DNA of 64,000 bases, from assembly GCA_036645575.1 (NCBI GenBank), contig JAVXNW010000002.1:26659-90658 (forward strand), read 5' to 3'. A program made the translations under genes and the position numbers. A model generated the notes under the pieces. That model did not search any database. It saw only the letters and a program-made list of their open reading frames with translations, and was not told the DNA's origin. Positions 53,597 to 61,883 of the stretch are shown one piece after another; the first letter of the stretch is position 1, and each line of letters opens with the position of its first letter. The stretch comes from JAVXNW01 sp036645575 (lineage in GTDB: Bacteria; Bacillota; Clostridia; Christensenellales; Aristaeellaceae).

Positions 53597-55357
53597 CTAT
53601 ACAAGCCAGTTGAGACACTCGTAGGTGTCCAAACAGGGCATACTCTCTCCGGGCAACAGCGCGCGATATCCCGCCGAAGAGACGCAAAGCGCCGCACTGT
53701 TTCCCTCGTTGGTCAGCCGCCCGTTTTTCTCGCGCAAAAGCGCGCTTTTGAGGTTCATCAGGGGGCTGAGAAACGCGTCCGACGACGTTACGCACAGGGT
53801 CTGGTCGCAGCGCGCGAGCACGCCGTCCGATGCGCTCACCACTTCGCAGCGCACGATCAGCACCGCGTCCTCTGGCGGCGCGACAAACGAAAGTTCGCCC
53901 GCGCGCACATCCTCCCCAAGCGTCGTGGGCAGGCTCACCGCCGCCAATTGCGCGCCGCTTTCGCCCAGGCAGCTGATCTCTACCGCGACCGTCTGCTTCT
54001 TTTCGCCCGCCGAGAACAGCCATACCGGGATCTTCACCTGCGCTCCGGGCTCTACCCGCATCTCCGCGGGCAGGATCGCGCTGATTGCGGTCGTCTTCCA
54101 CGCCTCTTGAAGCGCGTCGTAGGCGGGGCGCGCCGCGCCGGTAAATTCAACCAGCGCCGTGCTGGCAAATTGGTCGCGCGCCTCAAACGGCCGGTCAAGC
54201 CACGCGACCGCGCCGCACTTGCGCGCCTCAATCGCCGCCGCGCGCACGCGCTCCGCCTGCAAAAAGCGGGTAAAGCGGGCGCAGCGCGCCGCGTCGCCCG
54301 CGGCGTTGGGGCCAAATTGCCTTTCAAGCGCGGCTTCGTCCGGCAGGACGCTTTCCGTAAGACGCCAGATCGCGCCGCCGGCGGGCCAGTACTTTTCGCT
54401 TCCCGCCAGCACCGCCATGTCCTCGGCTTGGATGAGCGCCACTTGGTCAAGCGGCGCAACGTCCGGCGCTTCGATGGGCAGAAAGCCCATTGAAAAATCA
54501 AATGGCTCCGGCGCGCCCACCAGCGCGTTCACGCCCAACTGCCAAAGCAATTGAAGCCGCGTCTCACGCGCGTCCCGCCCGCAGCCGCCCGGATAGCGCG
54601 CGGCGCGCACGCCCCCCGCGCCCTTTTCGACAAACGCGACCTGCCCGTAAAGTTGCAGGCAGCCAATGCCCATTCGCTCGATGCTCGCCTTGACCAAGTA
54701 GGTGCTCTCGTCCGAACGCGTCCGGTCGTAGAACACCTTTTTCGCGACCGGCAGCGCGTGCTCGAAGGCGCGCGCGCCCGGCTTCAGTTCTTCGGTAAAG
54801 GAAAACGCGCCCGCCTGGGCGTCGCCCCGCATGAGCTTGTAGTTCACCTGATAGCGCCCCTGCGCGTGCACGCACAGATCCACGCGCGCGCAAATCGCAT
54901 CGCCCTTCGTGCTCAGTTCAAAGTTCGCAAGCGTCATGCCCACGCTCGCCCGCACCTGAATCGGGCCGTTTATGCCCGGCTCGGGCGCGCCCGGCGCACA
55001 CACGAGCGCGAGCTGGTTTTCCCCTTCACGTACCCAAAACGTCATGTCCAGCGCGCAATTTTCCGCGCCCAGCGCGCCCGCCAATTCGCCGTTTAGCCAG
55101 ACCTGCGCGCTACCCGATCCCTTGGGCGCCCAAAGCGCGCACCACTCGTCCTCGCCCGTCCACGTAAACTCGGCCTCGTAGCGCCACGTGCGCGCCCGGT
55201 ACCATGCTTCAAACAGCCCTTCAAGGCCGGCGGGGCGCTTTTTTAAATAGCCGTTTGCGATGAGCACATCGCGCACCGTCGCCATCTCGCCCAGCGCCAT
55301 CTTGGGCAATATCCCGTCGCTCAGCGTCCAGCCCGATTGTATTTTAACGTATGCCAC
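53597..55357 (-). CDS. GH2/beta-mannosidase-like protein with reduced catalytic region
   Basis: 586 residues. The N-terminal 150 residues are a sugar-binding jelly roll of the GH2 type (WYRARTWRYEAEFTWTGEDE, AQVWLNGELAGALGAENCAL, FWVREGENQLALVCAP). A second Ig-like part follows. The central region (LLWQLGVNALVGAPEPFDFS to TGAARPAYDALQEAWKTTAI) resembles the end of a beta-mannosidase barrel, but is too short for a full TIM barrel and I cannot find the catalytic acid/base NE motif. A C-terminal Ig-like domain closes it. No signal peptide is present. It may be a non-catalytic or degenerate relative. It lies 23 bp after the NUDIX gene. Confidence 0.65.
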   Translation of the reverse strand: MAYVKIQSGWTLSDGILPKMALGEMATVRDVLIANGYLKKRPAGLEGLFEAWYRARTWRYEAEFTWTGEDEWCALWAPKGSGSAQVWLNGELAGALGAENCALDMTFWVREGENQLALVCAPGAPEPGINGPIQVRASVGMTLANFELSTKGDAICARVDLCVHAQGRYQVNYKLMRGDAQAGAFSFTEELKPGARAFEHALPVAKKVFYDRTRSDESTYLVKASIERMGIGCLQLYGQVAFVEKGAGGVRAARYPGGCGRDARETRLQLLWQLGVNALVGAPEPFDFSMGFLPIEAPDVAPLDQVALIQAEDMAVLAGSEKYWPAGGAIWRLTESVLPDEAALERQFGPNAAGDAARCARFTRFLQAERVRAAAIEARKCGAVAWLDRPFEARDQFASTALVEFTGAARPAYDALQEAWKTTAISAILPAEMRVEPGAQVKIPVWLFSAGEKKQTVAVEISCLGESGAQLAAVSLPTTLGEDVRAGELSFVAPPEDAVLIVRCEVVSASDGVLARCDQTLCVTSSDAFLSPLMNLKSALLREKNGRLTNEGNSAALCVSSAGYRALLPGESMPCLDTYECLNWLV

Positions 55358-55380
55358 GCTTGATCCTCCATCCTATGTGC

Positions 55381-55941
55381 TCAGATCAACTTCATTTCTT
55401 CTAATAAAGCCTTGGCAAAGAGCAGCGCGCACACCGTTTTCCCGTCGTTTAGCTGCCCCGCGTAGATCTTCTGGTACAATTCGGCGGCGGGCACGCGCGA
55501 AACGGCCAAAAATTCGTCTTCGTCAAAGTGCGTCTGTCCCTCGGTAAGCCCGGTCGCCAGGTACAGCGCGATCTGCTCGTCGCAAAAGCCGGGCGTCGTG
55601 ATGAGGTCCGTCATGTGCCGCCAGTTGCGCGCCGTGAGGCCGGTCTCCTCCATGAGTTCGCGCTGCGCCGCGAGCAAGTGATCCTCGCTCTTTGCGTCCA
55701 GCTTGCCCGCCGGGATCTCGTCGAGCGCGCGCCCCAGCACCACCCGGCACTGCCTGACCATCGCGATGCGCCCCTGCGCGTCGCAGGCCACCACCGCCAC
55801 CGCGCCCACGTGGTTGATCGCCTCGCGAACCGCCATGCGCCCGTCGGGCAGCCTGACGTCCCACTTTTCCAGGTGCACCACCTTGCCGTCATAGAGCACT
55901 TCCCGGCCCACAATCGTCTCCATCAGCGCCTTGTCATCCAT
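55381..55941 (-). CDS. NUDIX hydrolase, ADP-ribose pyrophosphatase-like
   Basis: 186 residues. The Nudix box is GKLDAKSEDHLLAAQRELME followed by ETGL; it has one residue more than usual between the first Gly and Glu, while the REL-x-E-E core is complete. VVLGRALDEIPAGKLDA upstream is typical of ADP-ribose pyrophosphatases (NudF). GFCDEQIALYLATGLT follows the box as in that group. It should hydrolyse ADP-ribose or other nucleoside diphosphate derivatives. The start ATG at 55941 has GAGAGAAT upstream. Confidence 0.92.
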   Translation of the reverse strand: MDDKALMETIVGREVLYDGKVVHLEKWDVRLPDGRMAVREAINHVGAVAVVACDAQGRIAMVRQCRVVLGRALDEIPAGKLDAKSEDHLLAAQRELMEETGLTARNWRHMTDLITTPGFCDEQIALYLATGLTEGQTHFDEDEFLAVSRVPAAELYQKIYAGQLNDGKTVCALLFAKALLEEMKLI

Positions 55942-56043
55942 ATTCTCTCACCTGTCCATCGCATACTTCCTCAATTGCCTCTATATTCGCCAGCGCCCTT
56001 GCGTAATCCTGCCGTTCCCGCCCTTTTTTTGATCGATGTCCGC

Positions 56044-56072
56044 AAAAAGCCCGGGATATTGGGGCTTTTTTT
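56044..56072. terminator. Orphan bidirectional terminator in a divergent region
   Basis: AAAAAGCCC (56044-56052) pairs with GGGCTTTTT (56062-56070) with A and T runs on both sides. The flanking genes point away from it, so neither needs it. It may end a small RNA or block read-through. The 55942-56165 gap holds no ORF of note. Confidence 0.75.
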
Positions 56073-56165
56073 CGTCAATTTTGACTTTTTAAACAGACTC
56101 TAGTCAAAGGCGCGAGAATGTTGTATAATGGGGGTGGCAAAATCCATAATGGGAGGGTCAACGCC

Positions 56166-56588
56166 ATGATACAAGTAGTTTTGGGTAAAAAGGGCAGTGG
56201 AAAAACCAAGCGCCTGATTGATCTGGCCAATGATGCGCTCAAATCTGAGCACGGTGTGATCGTGTTCGTCGATGACGACGCGCGCTACATGTATGATCTG
56301 AGACACGAAGTCCGCTTTGTCAACGCGGGAGAATTTGCGCTGGGCGAGCATCGTTCGGCCGATTGGTTTTACGGGCTGCTGGGCGGCATGTTGGCGGCCA
56401 ACTTCGACATTTCGCTGGTGTTTGTCGACGCGTTTGCCAAGCTCATCAACAACACCGACTGGAATCAGTTGGAAGACCTGTTCCGCCGCCTTGAGGCGCT
56501 CTCCGCGCAGCACAAGGCCGATCTGGTGCTGTCCGTCAGCGGAGACCCCGAGACGCTGCCCGAGTTCATCACCCGCTACGCGGTGTGA
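56166..56588 (+). CDS. Small P-loop protein upstream of thrC
   Basis: 140 residues with a nucleotide-binding P-loop at the start (MIQVVLGKKGSGKTKRLIDL) and a Walker B-like strand DISLVFVDAFAKLI near residue 80. The last part (LSAQHKADLVLSVSGDPETL) is typical of small uncharacterised ATP-binding proteins of Clostridia. TATAAT at 56124-56129 and GGGAGG before the ATG support expression. thrC starts eight bases after its stop, so they form an operon. The function is unknown. Confidence 0.8.
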   Translation: MIQVVLGKKGSGKTKRLIDLANDALKSEHGVIVFVDDDARYMYDLRHEVRFVNAGEFALGEHRSADWFYGLLGGMLAANFDISLVFVDAFAKLINNTDWNQLEDLFRRLEALSAQHKADLVLSVSGDPETLPEFITRYAV

Positions 56589-56596
56589 GGCCGGAC

Positions 56597-58087
56597 ATGC
56601 AATACGTTTCAACGCGCGCGTCCGGCGCGCACGCATCCGGCGCGCAGGCCATCGTCTCCGGCCTCGCGGCGGAGGGCGGGCTGTACGTCGCGCGGGAAAT
56701 CCCTAGGTTTGACCCGCAATTTCTATCCTCGCTCCTGCCGCTTGACTACCCGGCGCGCGCCGCGCGGGTGCTCGCGCCGTGGCTGGACGACTTTTCCGAA
56801 CCGGCGCTTGAGCAGATGTGCCGCGCGGCCTACGCGCGCTTTGACGACGCGCGGGTAGCGCCGATCAAGCGCCTCTCGGGCGGGCGCGCGGTGCTCGAAT
56901 TGTGGCACGGGCCGACGCTTGCCTTTAAGGACATGGCGCTGCAATTGCTGCCGCGCCTGATGACCGCGTCCGGTGAATTGGTCGGCGAAAAGCGCGAGAT
57001 CCTCATCCTCGTCGCCACGTCCGGGGACACCGGCAAGGCGGCGCTCGAAGGGTTTTCCGACGTTCCGGGCGTGCGCATCTGCGTGTTTTTCCCAGACGGC
57101 GGCGTCTCTGAGGCCCAGAAGCTTCAGATGGTGACGCAGGAGGGCGCCAACACGCGGGTGGTCGCGGTGAACGGCAATTTCGACGACGCGCAGACGGGCG
57201 TCAAGCAGATCTTTACCGACCCGGACAAGATTCGCCTGCTGGATCAAAGGGGCATCGTCTTGTCCTCCGCCAACTCGATCAACTTGGGTCGGCTGGTGCC
57301 GCAGATCGCCTACTACGTGTCGGCATACGCGGATCTGGTGACCTCGGGCGCGATCAAACTGGGCGAGAACGTGAATATCTGCGTGCCGACCGGCAACTTT
57401 GGCAACATCTTGGCGGCGCTGTACGCCGGGCGCATGGGGCTGCCCTTGGGCAAATTGATCTGCGCCTCAAACAGCAACAACGTGCTGACCGACTTTATCA
57501 AAACCGGCGTCTACGACCGCAACCGCGCGTTCCGCCTGACCACGTCGCCCTCGATGGACATCCTGATCTCCTCCAACCTCGAGCGTCTGCTCTACGATCT
57601 GGCGGGACAGGACGACGGACAAGTGCGCGCGTGGATGGGCGCGCTTGCGCGCGAGGGCAGGTATTCGTTGGATGGCGCGGCGCTTGACGCGCTCCATCAG
57701 CTGATGTATGGCGGATGGGCGAGCGAGGAAGCGGTCGCGGATGAAATCAAGCGCACATTGAGCGAAGACAAGTACCTCATCGACCCGCACACCGCGGTCG
57801 CCATGCGCGTGCTGCGCACCTACCGCGAAGAGACCGGGGACGACGCGCCGGTGATCATTGCCTCGACCGCAAGTCCGTTCAAGTTTGGCCGGTCGGTTTT
57901 GTCCGCGATTGATCCCGAAGCGGCAAAGGGCGCGCCGGACGACTTTGCCTGCTGCGACGCGTTGGCCGCGCGCAGCGGAAGCATCGTGCCGGACGCCATT
58001 GCAAGCCTTCGCAAAAAGCCCATTCGCCATCGCGCGCAGTGCGCGATCGACGGCATGTGGGATGCGCTGGGGCCGTTGACGCAGTAA
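56597..58087 (+). CDS. thrC: Threonine synthase
   Basis: 496 residues, PLP enzyme that converts O-phosphohomoserine to threonine. It begins MQYVSTRASG, and the N-terminal LAAEGGLYVAREIPRF is typical. The PLP lysine is in GPTLAFKDMALQLLPRL near residue 113. ILVATSGDTGKAALEGFSDV binds phosphate, followed by VFFPDGGVSEAQKLQM. NVNICVPTGNFGNILAALYA holds the PLP phosphate site near 265. DPHTAVAMRVLRTY is near the C-terminus. Length matches the plant- and fungal-like long class common in Clostridia. GAGG precedes the chosen ATG; an earlier in-frame start lies inside the upstream gene. Confidence 0.95.
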   Translation: MQYVSTRASGAHASGAQAIVSGLAAEGGLYVAREIPRFDPQFLSSLLPLDYPARAARVLAPWLDDFSEPALEQMCRAAYARFDDARVAPIKRLSGGRAVLELWHGPTLAFKDMALQLLPRLMTASGELVGEKREILILVATSGDTGKAALEGFSDVPGVRICVFFPDGGVSEAQKLQMVTQEGANTRVVAVNGNFDDAQTGVKQIFTDPDKIRLLDQRGIVLSSANSINLGRLVPQIAYYVSAYADLVTSGAIKLGENVNICVPTGNFGNILAALYAGRMGLPLGKLICASNSNNVLTDFIKTGVYDRNRAFRLTTSPSMDILISSNLERLLYDLAGQDDGQVRAWMGALAREGRYSLDGAALDALHQLMYGGWASEEAVADEIKRTLSEDKYLIDPHTAVAMRVLRTYREETGDDAPVIIASTASPFKFGRSVLSAIDPEAAKGAPDDFACCDALAARSGSIVPDAIASLRKKPIRHRAQCAIDGMWDALGPLTQ

Positions 58088-58099
58088 CGGAAAGGGCGC

Positions 58100-58144
58100 G
58101 GGCGCGCCGCTTGATTCGCCTAGGCGGTGTCAAGCGGCGCGCCC
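58100..58144. promoter_or_regulatory. Long perfect hairpin after thrC
   Basis: GGGCGCGCCGCTTGA (58100-58114) pairs exactly with TCAAGCGGCGCGCCC (58130-58144), and the loop contains the palindrome CGCCTAGGCG. It is very stable but has no T run. It may terminate thrC transcription or protect its 3' end. Confidence 0.6.
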
Positions 58145-58224
58145 GCAGCCGTTTGGGCAAGCAAGTATTTTCACGCGCGAGCATGGCGCTTGCGATAGTC
58201 TCTTTTAAAAAGGAAATTTGCACC

Positions 58225-58569
58225 ATGAAAAAGGCGAAGATGATCGCGGCGATCTGCTTGGTGGCCGTGCTGGTGGTGCTGATCGTGCTGATCGGCAAGT
58301 TCATGTTGGGCATGATTTCCGGCATACGCAACGCCGGAAACGCGGCGCTTGAGCCAAGCCCGACCGAGGAGGCGTGGGTCGCGCCCACGATGGACCCGAG
58401 CGCGTGGAGCGATCAAGCCTACGACGACCGCTTGGGCGCGTTCGACGACGCGTCCGACGGCGCGTTTGATGAGGATGCGTCCCGCTCTTCAGCCGATCGC
58501 GCGCCGCTTGCGCAGGTCCCGGTCGAGCAGACGCCCGAGGAACTGGCCGCGACGGCCCTCGAAGGTTAG
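58225..58569 (+). CDS. Small single-helix membrane protein with acidic tail
   Basis: 114 residues: one membrane helix (MIAAICLVAVLVVLIVLIGK) at about 6-25, then a disordered acidic tail with Asp/Ala/Ser-rich segments (DDASDGAFDEDASRSS). The start has AAAGGA upstream. The next gene starts three bases after its stop. No family is recognised. It may assist the membrane-anchored DUF4832 protein that follows. Confidence 0.68.
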   Translation: MKKAKMIAAICLVAVLVVLIVLIGKFMLGMISGIRNAGNAALEPSPTEEAWVAPTMDPSAWSDQAYDDRLGAFDDASDGAFDEDASRSSADRAPLAQVPVEQTPEELAATALEG

Positions 58570-58572
58570 CCC

Positions 58573-60075
58573 ATGCGCAGGAAAAATCGCCCGAGGAGCC
58601 TTCGGCTGGCCGCCTTCAAGCGCCGCGTATCGGCGATCAGGCAGCGCAAGCCGCATCGCGCGCCTCGCCCCGATCGCGGGCGCATGCGCGCTTTTGGCGT
58701 GACCAAAAAGCGGACGCTGCTGTTCATCCCGCTGATTCTGGCGGCCATTGTGATCTGCGCCTTTGTCCGAGCGCCGCGCATGTGCGCCATGCGCTTTCGC
58801 GCGGCCGACCCAACCCAAGTAAATCCGCTGATGGGCTGGGCGATTGACGCCACGGCCGACCCGCTTGCGGTTCAAATCGATCACTCGCTCGTCTACGCGA
58901 CGCTCACTTGGCGCGACTTTGAGCCGCAAGAGGGCGTGTACGACTTTGCCACCTTTGAAAAAAAGAATCACTTGGATGCGTGGTGGGCGGCGGGCAAGCG
59001 CCTCGTGTTGCGCTTTGTGATGGACGTGCCGGGCGCGCAAGCGCATTTGGACATCCCCGACTGGCTCTACGCGCGCCTGGGCAACCGCGCGGGCGCGTTT
59101 TACGACAACGCTTACGGGCGCGGCTTTTCGCCCAACTACACGCATTTGGTGCTGATGGAGAAGCACCGCTTGGCGCTTTCGAAGCTGGCGGAGCGCTACG
59201 ACGGGCATCCGGGCGTCGCCTTTGTCGAGATGGGCAGCGTGGGGCACAACGGCGCGTGGGTGCTTGGCAATGTGCCCAGCGACTGGGGACTCCCGCCCGC
59301 CGCCGACCTCAAGCGCTGGGTCTACAACTATACCGCCAGCTTCACGCGCACCCAAGTGCTGGCAAGCGCCGCCTACCAACCGGCGCTCGTGGCGGGGCTG
59401 GGCTTTTACAACGACCAGCTCGGCAACCGCGCAGCCACGTGGGACTGGCTGGACGACATCGAGTTTGGCGGCTATGACGAGCAGATGGGCGCGGAAAAGC
59501 GGGCGGTGCCCGGCGCGCTGCTCTCGCTGCCGTCGGGCGCGCGGCTCACCCGGCACGTGAACGAGGACGCGCTTTTCACCACCGGCGTAAATGCGCTGCT
59601 GAGCCAGATCGCCTACACCCACGCGACGTACGTGAGCGGCGTGAGCGCGACAAACCTTGACAAAAAGGCGCTTGAGGGCATGTCCCTTGCGCAGGCCGCG
59701 ATGGGGTACAAGCTGTGGGTGCGCGAGGCGCGCTACCCATCTCAGCTGCGCGCGGGATACCGGCTGTTGGTCGAGCTCGACCTGCGCAACGACGGCGCGC
59801 AGGCGTTTAGCCAGTCCTGGCCGGTCGAGTTGTCGCTCCTTGACGGCGGGCAGGTGGTTCTGCGCCAGACCGCCCAACTCGATCTGCGCACGATCCTGCC
59901 GGGCGAGACGCGCGCGTACCTGACGCTGGACATCCCGCGCGATCTGGTGGGCACGTATGATCTGGCGATCGCGATTTGCGACCCCGCGACCGACCAGCCG
60001 GCGGTTTCGCTGGCCATGAGCGGACGCAAGGCGGGTCTTCGCGCAATTTTAGGGGAAATCACGCTGGTTCCGTAG
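58573..60075 (+). CDS. Membrane-anchored DUF4832 / glycosidase-like protein
   Basis: 500 residues. A basic N-terminus and one helix (RTLLFIPLILAAIVICAFVR, near 47-66) lead to an extracellular part. The first domain reads NPLMGWAIDATADPL, YATLTWRDFEPQEGVYDFAT and KRLVLRFVMDVPG, like the barrel of GH42/DUF4874-type proteins. AERYDGHPGVAFVEMGSVGHNG carries a likely acidic site. The C-terminal beta domain (LWVREARYPSQLRAGYRLLV, LPGETRAYLTLDIPRDLVGT) matches DUF4832. It probably binds or cleaves polysaccharide at the surface; the activity is unproven. It is coupled to the small membrane protein upstream. Confidence 0.78.
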   Translation: MRRKNRPRSLRLAAFKRRVSAIRQRKPHRAPRPDRGRMRAFGVTKKRTLLFIPLILAAIVICAFVRAPRMCAMRFRAADPTQVNPLMGWAIDATADPLAVQIDHSLVYATLTWRDFEPQEGVYDFATFEKKNHLDAWWAAGKRLVLRFVMDVPGAQAHLDIPDWLYARLGNRAGAFYDNAYGRGFSPNYTHLVLMEKHRLALSKLAERYDGHPGVAFVEMGSVGHNGAWVLGNVPSDWGLPPAADLKRWVYNYTASFTRTQVLASAAYQPALVAGLGFYNDQLGNRAATWDWLDDIEFGGYDEQMGAEKRAVPGALLSLPSGARLTRHVNEDALFTTGVNALLSQIAYTHATYVSGVSATNLDKKALEGMSLAQAAMGYKLWVREARYPSQLRAGYRLLVELDLRNDGAQAFSQSWPVELSLLDGGQVVLRQTAQLDLRTILPGETRAYLTLDIPRDLVGTYDLAIAICDPATDQPAVSLAMSGRKAGLRAILGEITLVP

Positions 60076-60115
60076 CAAATTCGGTTCATTGTTCGATTAT
60101 TTAATACAGTTCGCG

Positions 60116-60145
60116 TTGACAAGCGCATGGTGATTGCGGTAAACT
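60116..60145 (+). promoter_or_regulatory. Promoter of rplM-rpsI
   Basis: TTGACA (60116-60121), an 18-bp spacer, TAAACT (60140-60145). The leader to 60264 is about 115 bases and rich in short GAGC, CGAAG and GGAGCGAGG elements. An L13 autoregulatory leader is known before rplM in Bacillota; I cannot confirm that fold here. Confidence 0.7.
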
Positions 60146-60264
60146 ATACCTTGCGTCGGTGGAATCACTAGCCCCGAGACCATGGACGAAGGAGCGAGGC
60201 ATGCTGACCACATGTCGCATATCCGAGCGAAGTCTACCAATATCAGGATTGGGAGGAATTTCTC

Positions 60265-60696
60265 GTGAGCACCTACATGGCCAAAAAAGGCGACTTTGAA
60301 CGTCAATGGTATGTCATTGACGCACAGGACATGGTGCTGGGCCGTCTCGCGTCGCAGGTTGCAACCATGCTTCGCGGCAAGCACAAGCCCATCTACACAC
60401 CCCATGTCGATACCGGCGATTTTATCATCATCATCAACGCGGAGAAAATCCGCTTGACCGGCAAGAAGCTGGATCAGAAGTTGTACCGTCACCACACCGG
60501 TTTTCCGGGCGGACTCAAGGAACTCACCGCGCGCACGATGCTTTCGCGCAAGCCGGAATTCCTTGTCAAAGAAGCGGTGCGCGGAATGCTGCCGCACGGC
60601 CCGTTGGGCTATGCCATGTTCAAGAAGCTGCATGTCTATGCAGGCACCGAGCACGGCCACGAAGCCCAGAAGCCGATTGCTTTTGAAGTGAAGTAA
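60265..60696 (+). CDS. rplM: 50S ribosomal protein L13
   Basis: 143 residues, one of the early-assembly proteins of the large subunit. The sequence is textbook: RQWYVIDAQDMVLGRLASQV, GDFIIIINAEKIRLTGKK, YRHHTGFPGGLK, AVRGMLPHGPLGYAMFKKLH and VYAGTEHGHEAQKP. It starts with GTG at 60265 after GGGAGG. rpsI follows after 16 bp, the usual pair. Confidence 0.98.
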   Translation: MSTYMAKKGDFERQWYVIDAQDMVLGRLASQVATMLRGKHKPIYTPHVDTGDFIIIINAEKIRLTGKKLDQKLYRHHTGFPGGLKELTARTMLSRKPEFLVKEAVRGMLPHGPLGYAMFKKLHVYAGTEHGHEAQKPIAFEVK

Positions 60697-60712
60697 AGGA
60701 GGAGGACGCATC

Positions 60713-61105
60713 ATGTCTGAAGTTTGCTACCATGCCGTAGGCCGTAGGAAAGAAGCGATTGCTCGTGTTCGTCTGATTCCGGGCGAAGGCAATATTCTCA
60801 TCAACAAGCGCTCGCTGGAAGATTATTTTGGCGTTGAGACCCTCAAGATGGTCGTTCGCCAGCCCATGACACTGACCGATACGCTCACCAGCTTTGACGT
60901 ACTGGTCAACGTAAAGGGTGGCGGTTACACCGGCCAAGCCGGCGCCGTTCGCCACGGCATCGCCCGCGCACTGGTCAAATCCAATGCCGAGCTTCGTGGC
61001 GTCATCAAGAAAGCGGGCTTTTTGACCCGTGACCCCCGCATGAAGGAGCGCAAGAAATACGGTCTCAAAGCCGCCCGTCGCGCGCCCCAGTTCTCCAAGC
61101 GCTAG
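60713..61105 (+). CDS. rpsI: 30S ribosomal protein S9
   Basis: 130 residues. The start CYHAVGRRKEAIARVRLIPG, the middle GGGYTGQAGAVRHGIARALV and the basic end KKYGLKAARRAPQFSKR are diagnostic; the C-terminal Lys-Arg tail reaches the ribosomal P site. AGGAGGAGG precedes the ATG. A terminator follows. Confidence 0.98.
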   Translation: MSEVCYHAVGRRKEAIARVRLIPGEGNILINKRSLEDYFGVETLKMVVRQPMTLTDTLTSFDVLVNVKGGGYTGQAGAVRHGIARALVKSNAELRGVIKKAGFLTRDPRMKERKKYGLKAARRAPQFSKR

Positions 61106-61137
61106 TCGCCAAGAGAGCCAAACAAACCAAAAGATTT

Positions 61138-61170
61138 CAGGCGAGCGCACACCGCGCTCGCCTGTTCTTT
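61138..61170 (+). terminator. Terminator of rplM-rpsI
   Basis: CAGGCGAGCGC (61138-61148) pairs with GCGCTCGCCTG (61154-61164), followed by TTCTTT. Confidence 0.88.
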
Positions 61171-61184
61171 GCCCAAAACCGTCT

Positions 61185-61253
61185 CCCCTACCGCACCCGC
61201 GTCCACTTCGCAGGCGTTTGTGAATGAAGAAAAGCCCCCTACCGCACCCGCGT
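61185..61253. repeat. Duplicated 3' end of the ABC ATPase gene
   Basis: CCCCTACCGCACCCGCGT occurs at 61185-61202 and 61236-61253; the second copy contains the stop and last codons of the ATPase gene. The downstream copy continues as TCCACTTCGCAGGC, resembling TCCATTTCGTAGAC inside the gene after a 14-base gap. It looks like an old, degenerating duplication. Confidence 0.75.
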
Positions 61254-61883
61254 GAGCACGCCTGCGTCCATTTCGTAGACTTGATCGCACAGGGTTTCGA
61301 TGTCTTCGCGGTTGTGGCTGGCGAGCAGGATGGTTTTGCCGCGCGCCTTGAGTTCGAGAAACAGGCTCCGCATGTCCGAAACGCCCTGATTGTCCAGCCC
61401 GTTCATGGGTTCGTCCAGGATCAGCAAATCCGGGTCCTCCATGATCGCCTGCGCGATCCCCAGCCGCTGCTTCATGCCCATCGAGTACTTGCTCACCCAC
61501 TTGCGGCTCTTGGGATCGAGGCCTACGCGCTCCATGATGCCTTGCAGCGCTTCCTTTTTGCATTCGTTGCGTATCGCGGCAATCATCATGAGGTTGCGTA
61601 TCCCCGACACGCTCGGCAGAAAGCTTGGCGCCTCGATCAAGATGCCAAGATCCCTTGGAAACTCCCGATCCACCCCCACTATTTCTCCGCCAATGGACAC
61701 GTTTCCGGTATCCGGGGGCAAAAACCCACAGATGATTTTCATGAGCACGGTCTTGCCCGATCCATTTCGGCCGATAATCCCGTGTATTTTCCCTTTCTCA
61801 AAGGAGGCGCTGACGTCATCGAGCACCCGGTTCGCTTTAAAGCACAGACCCACCCCGCTCACGCAAATCCAATCGCCGTCCAT
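61239..61883 (-). CDS. ABC transporter ATP-binding protein
   Basis: 214 residues. Walker A is IIGRNGSGKTVLMKIICGFL near residue 37, the signature is YSMGMKQRLGIAQAIMEDP (S-M-G-M-K-Q) near 133, and Walker B is LLILDEPMNGLDNQG near 153. The His switch lies in LLASHNREDIE. It matches small exporter ATPases of the bacteriocin or antibiotic-efflux type. Its ATG overlaps the stop of the first permease (TAATG). Base composition is less GC-rich than most of the window. Confidence 0.93.
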   Translation of the reverse strand: MDGDWICVSGVGLCFKANRVLDDVSASFEKGKIHGIIGRNGSGKTVLMKIICGFLPPDTGNVSIGGEIVGVDREFPRDLGILIEAPSFLPSVSGIRNLMMIAAIRNECKKEALQGIMERVGLDPKSRKWVSKYSMGMKQRLGIAQAIMEDPDLLILDEPMNGLDNQGVSDMRSLFLELKARGKTILLASHNREDIETLCDQVYEMDAGVLTRVR

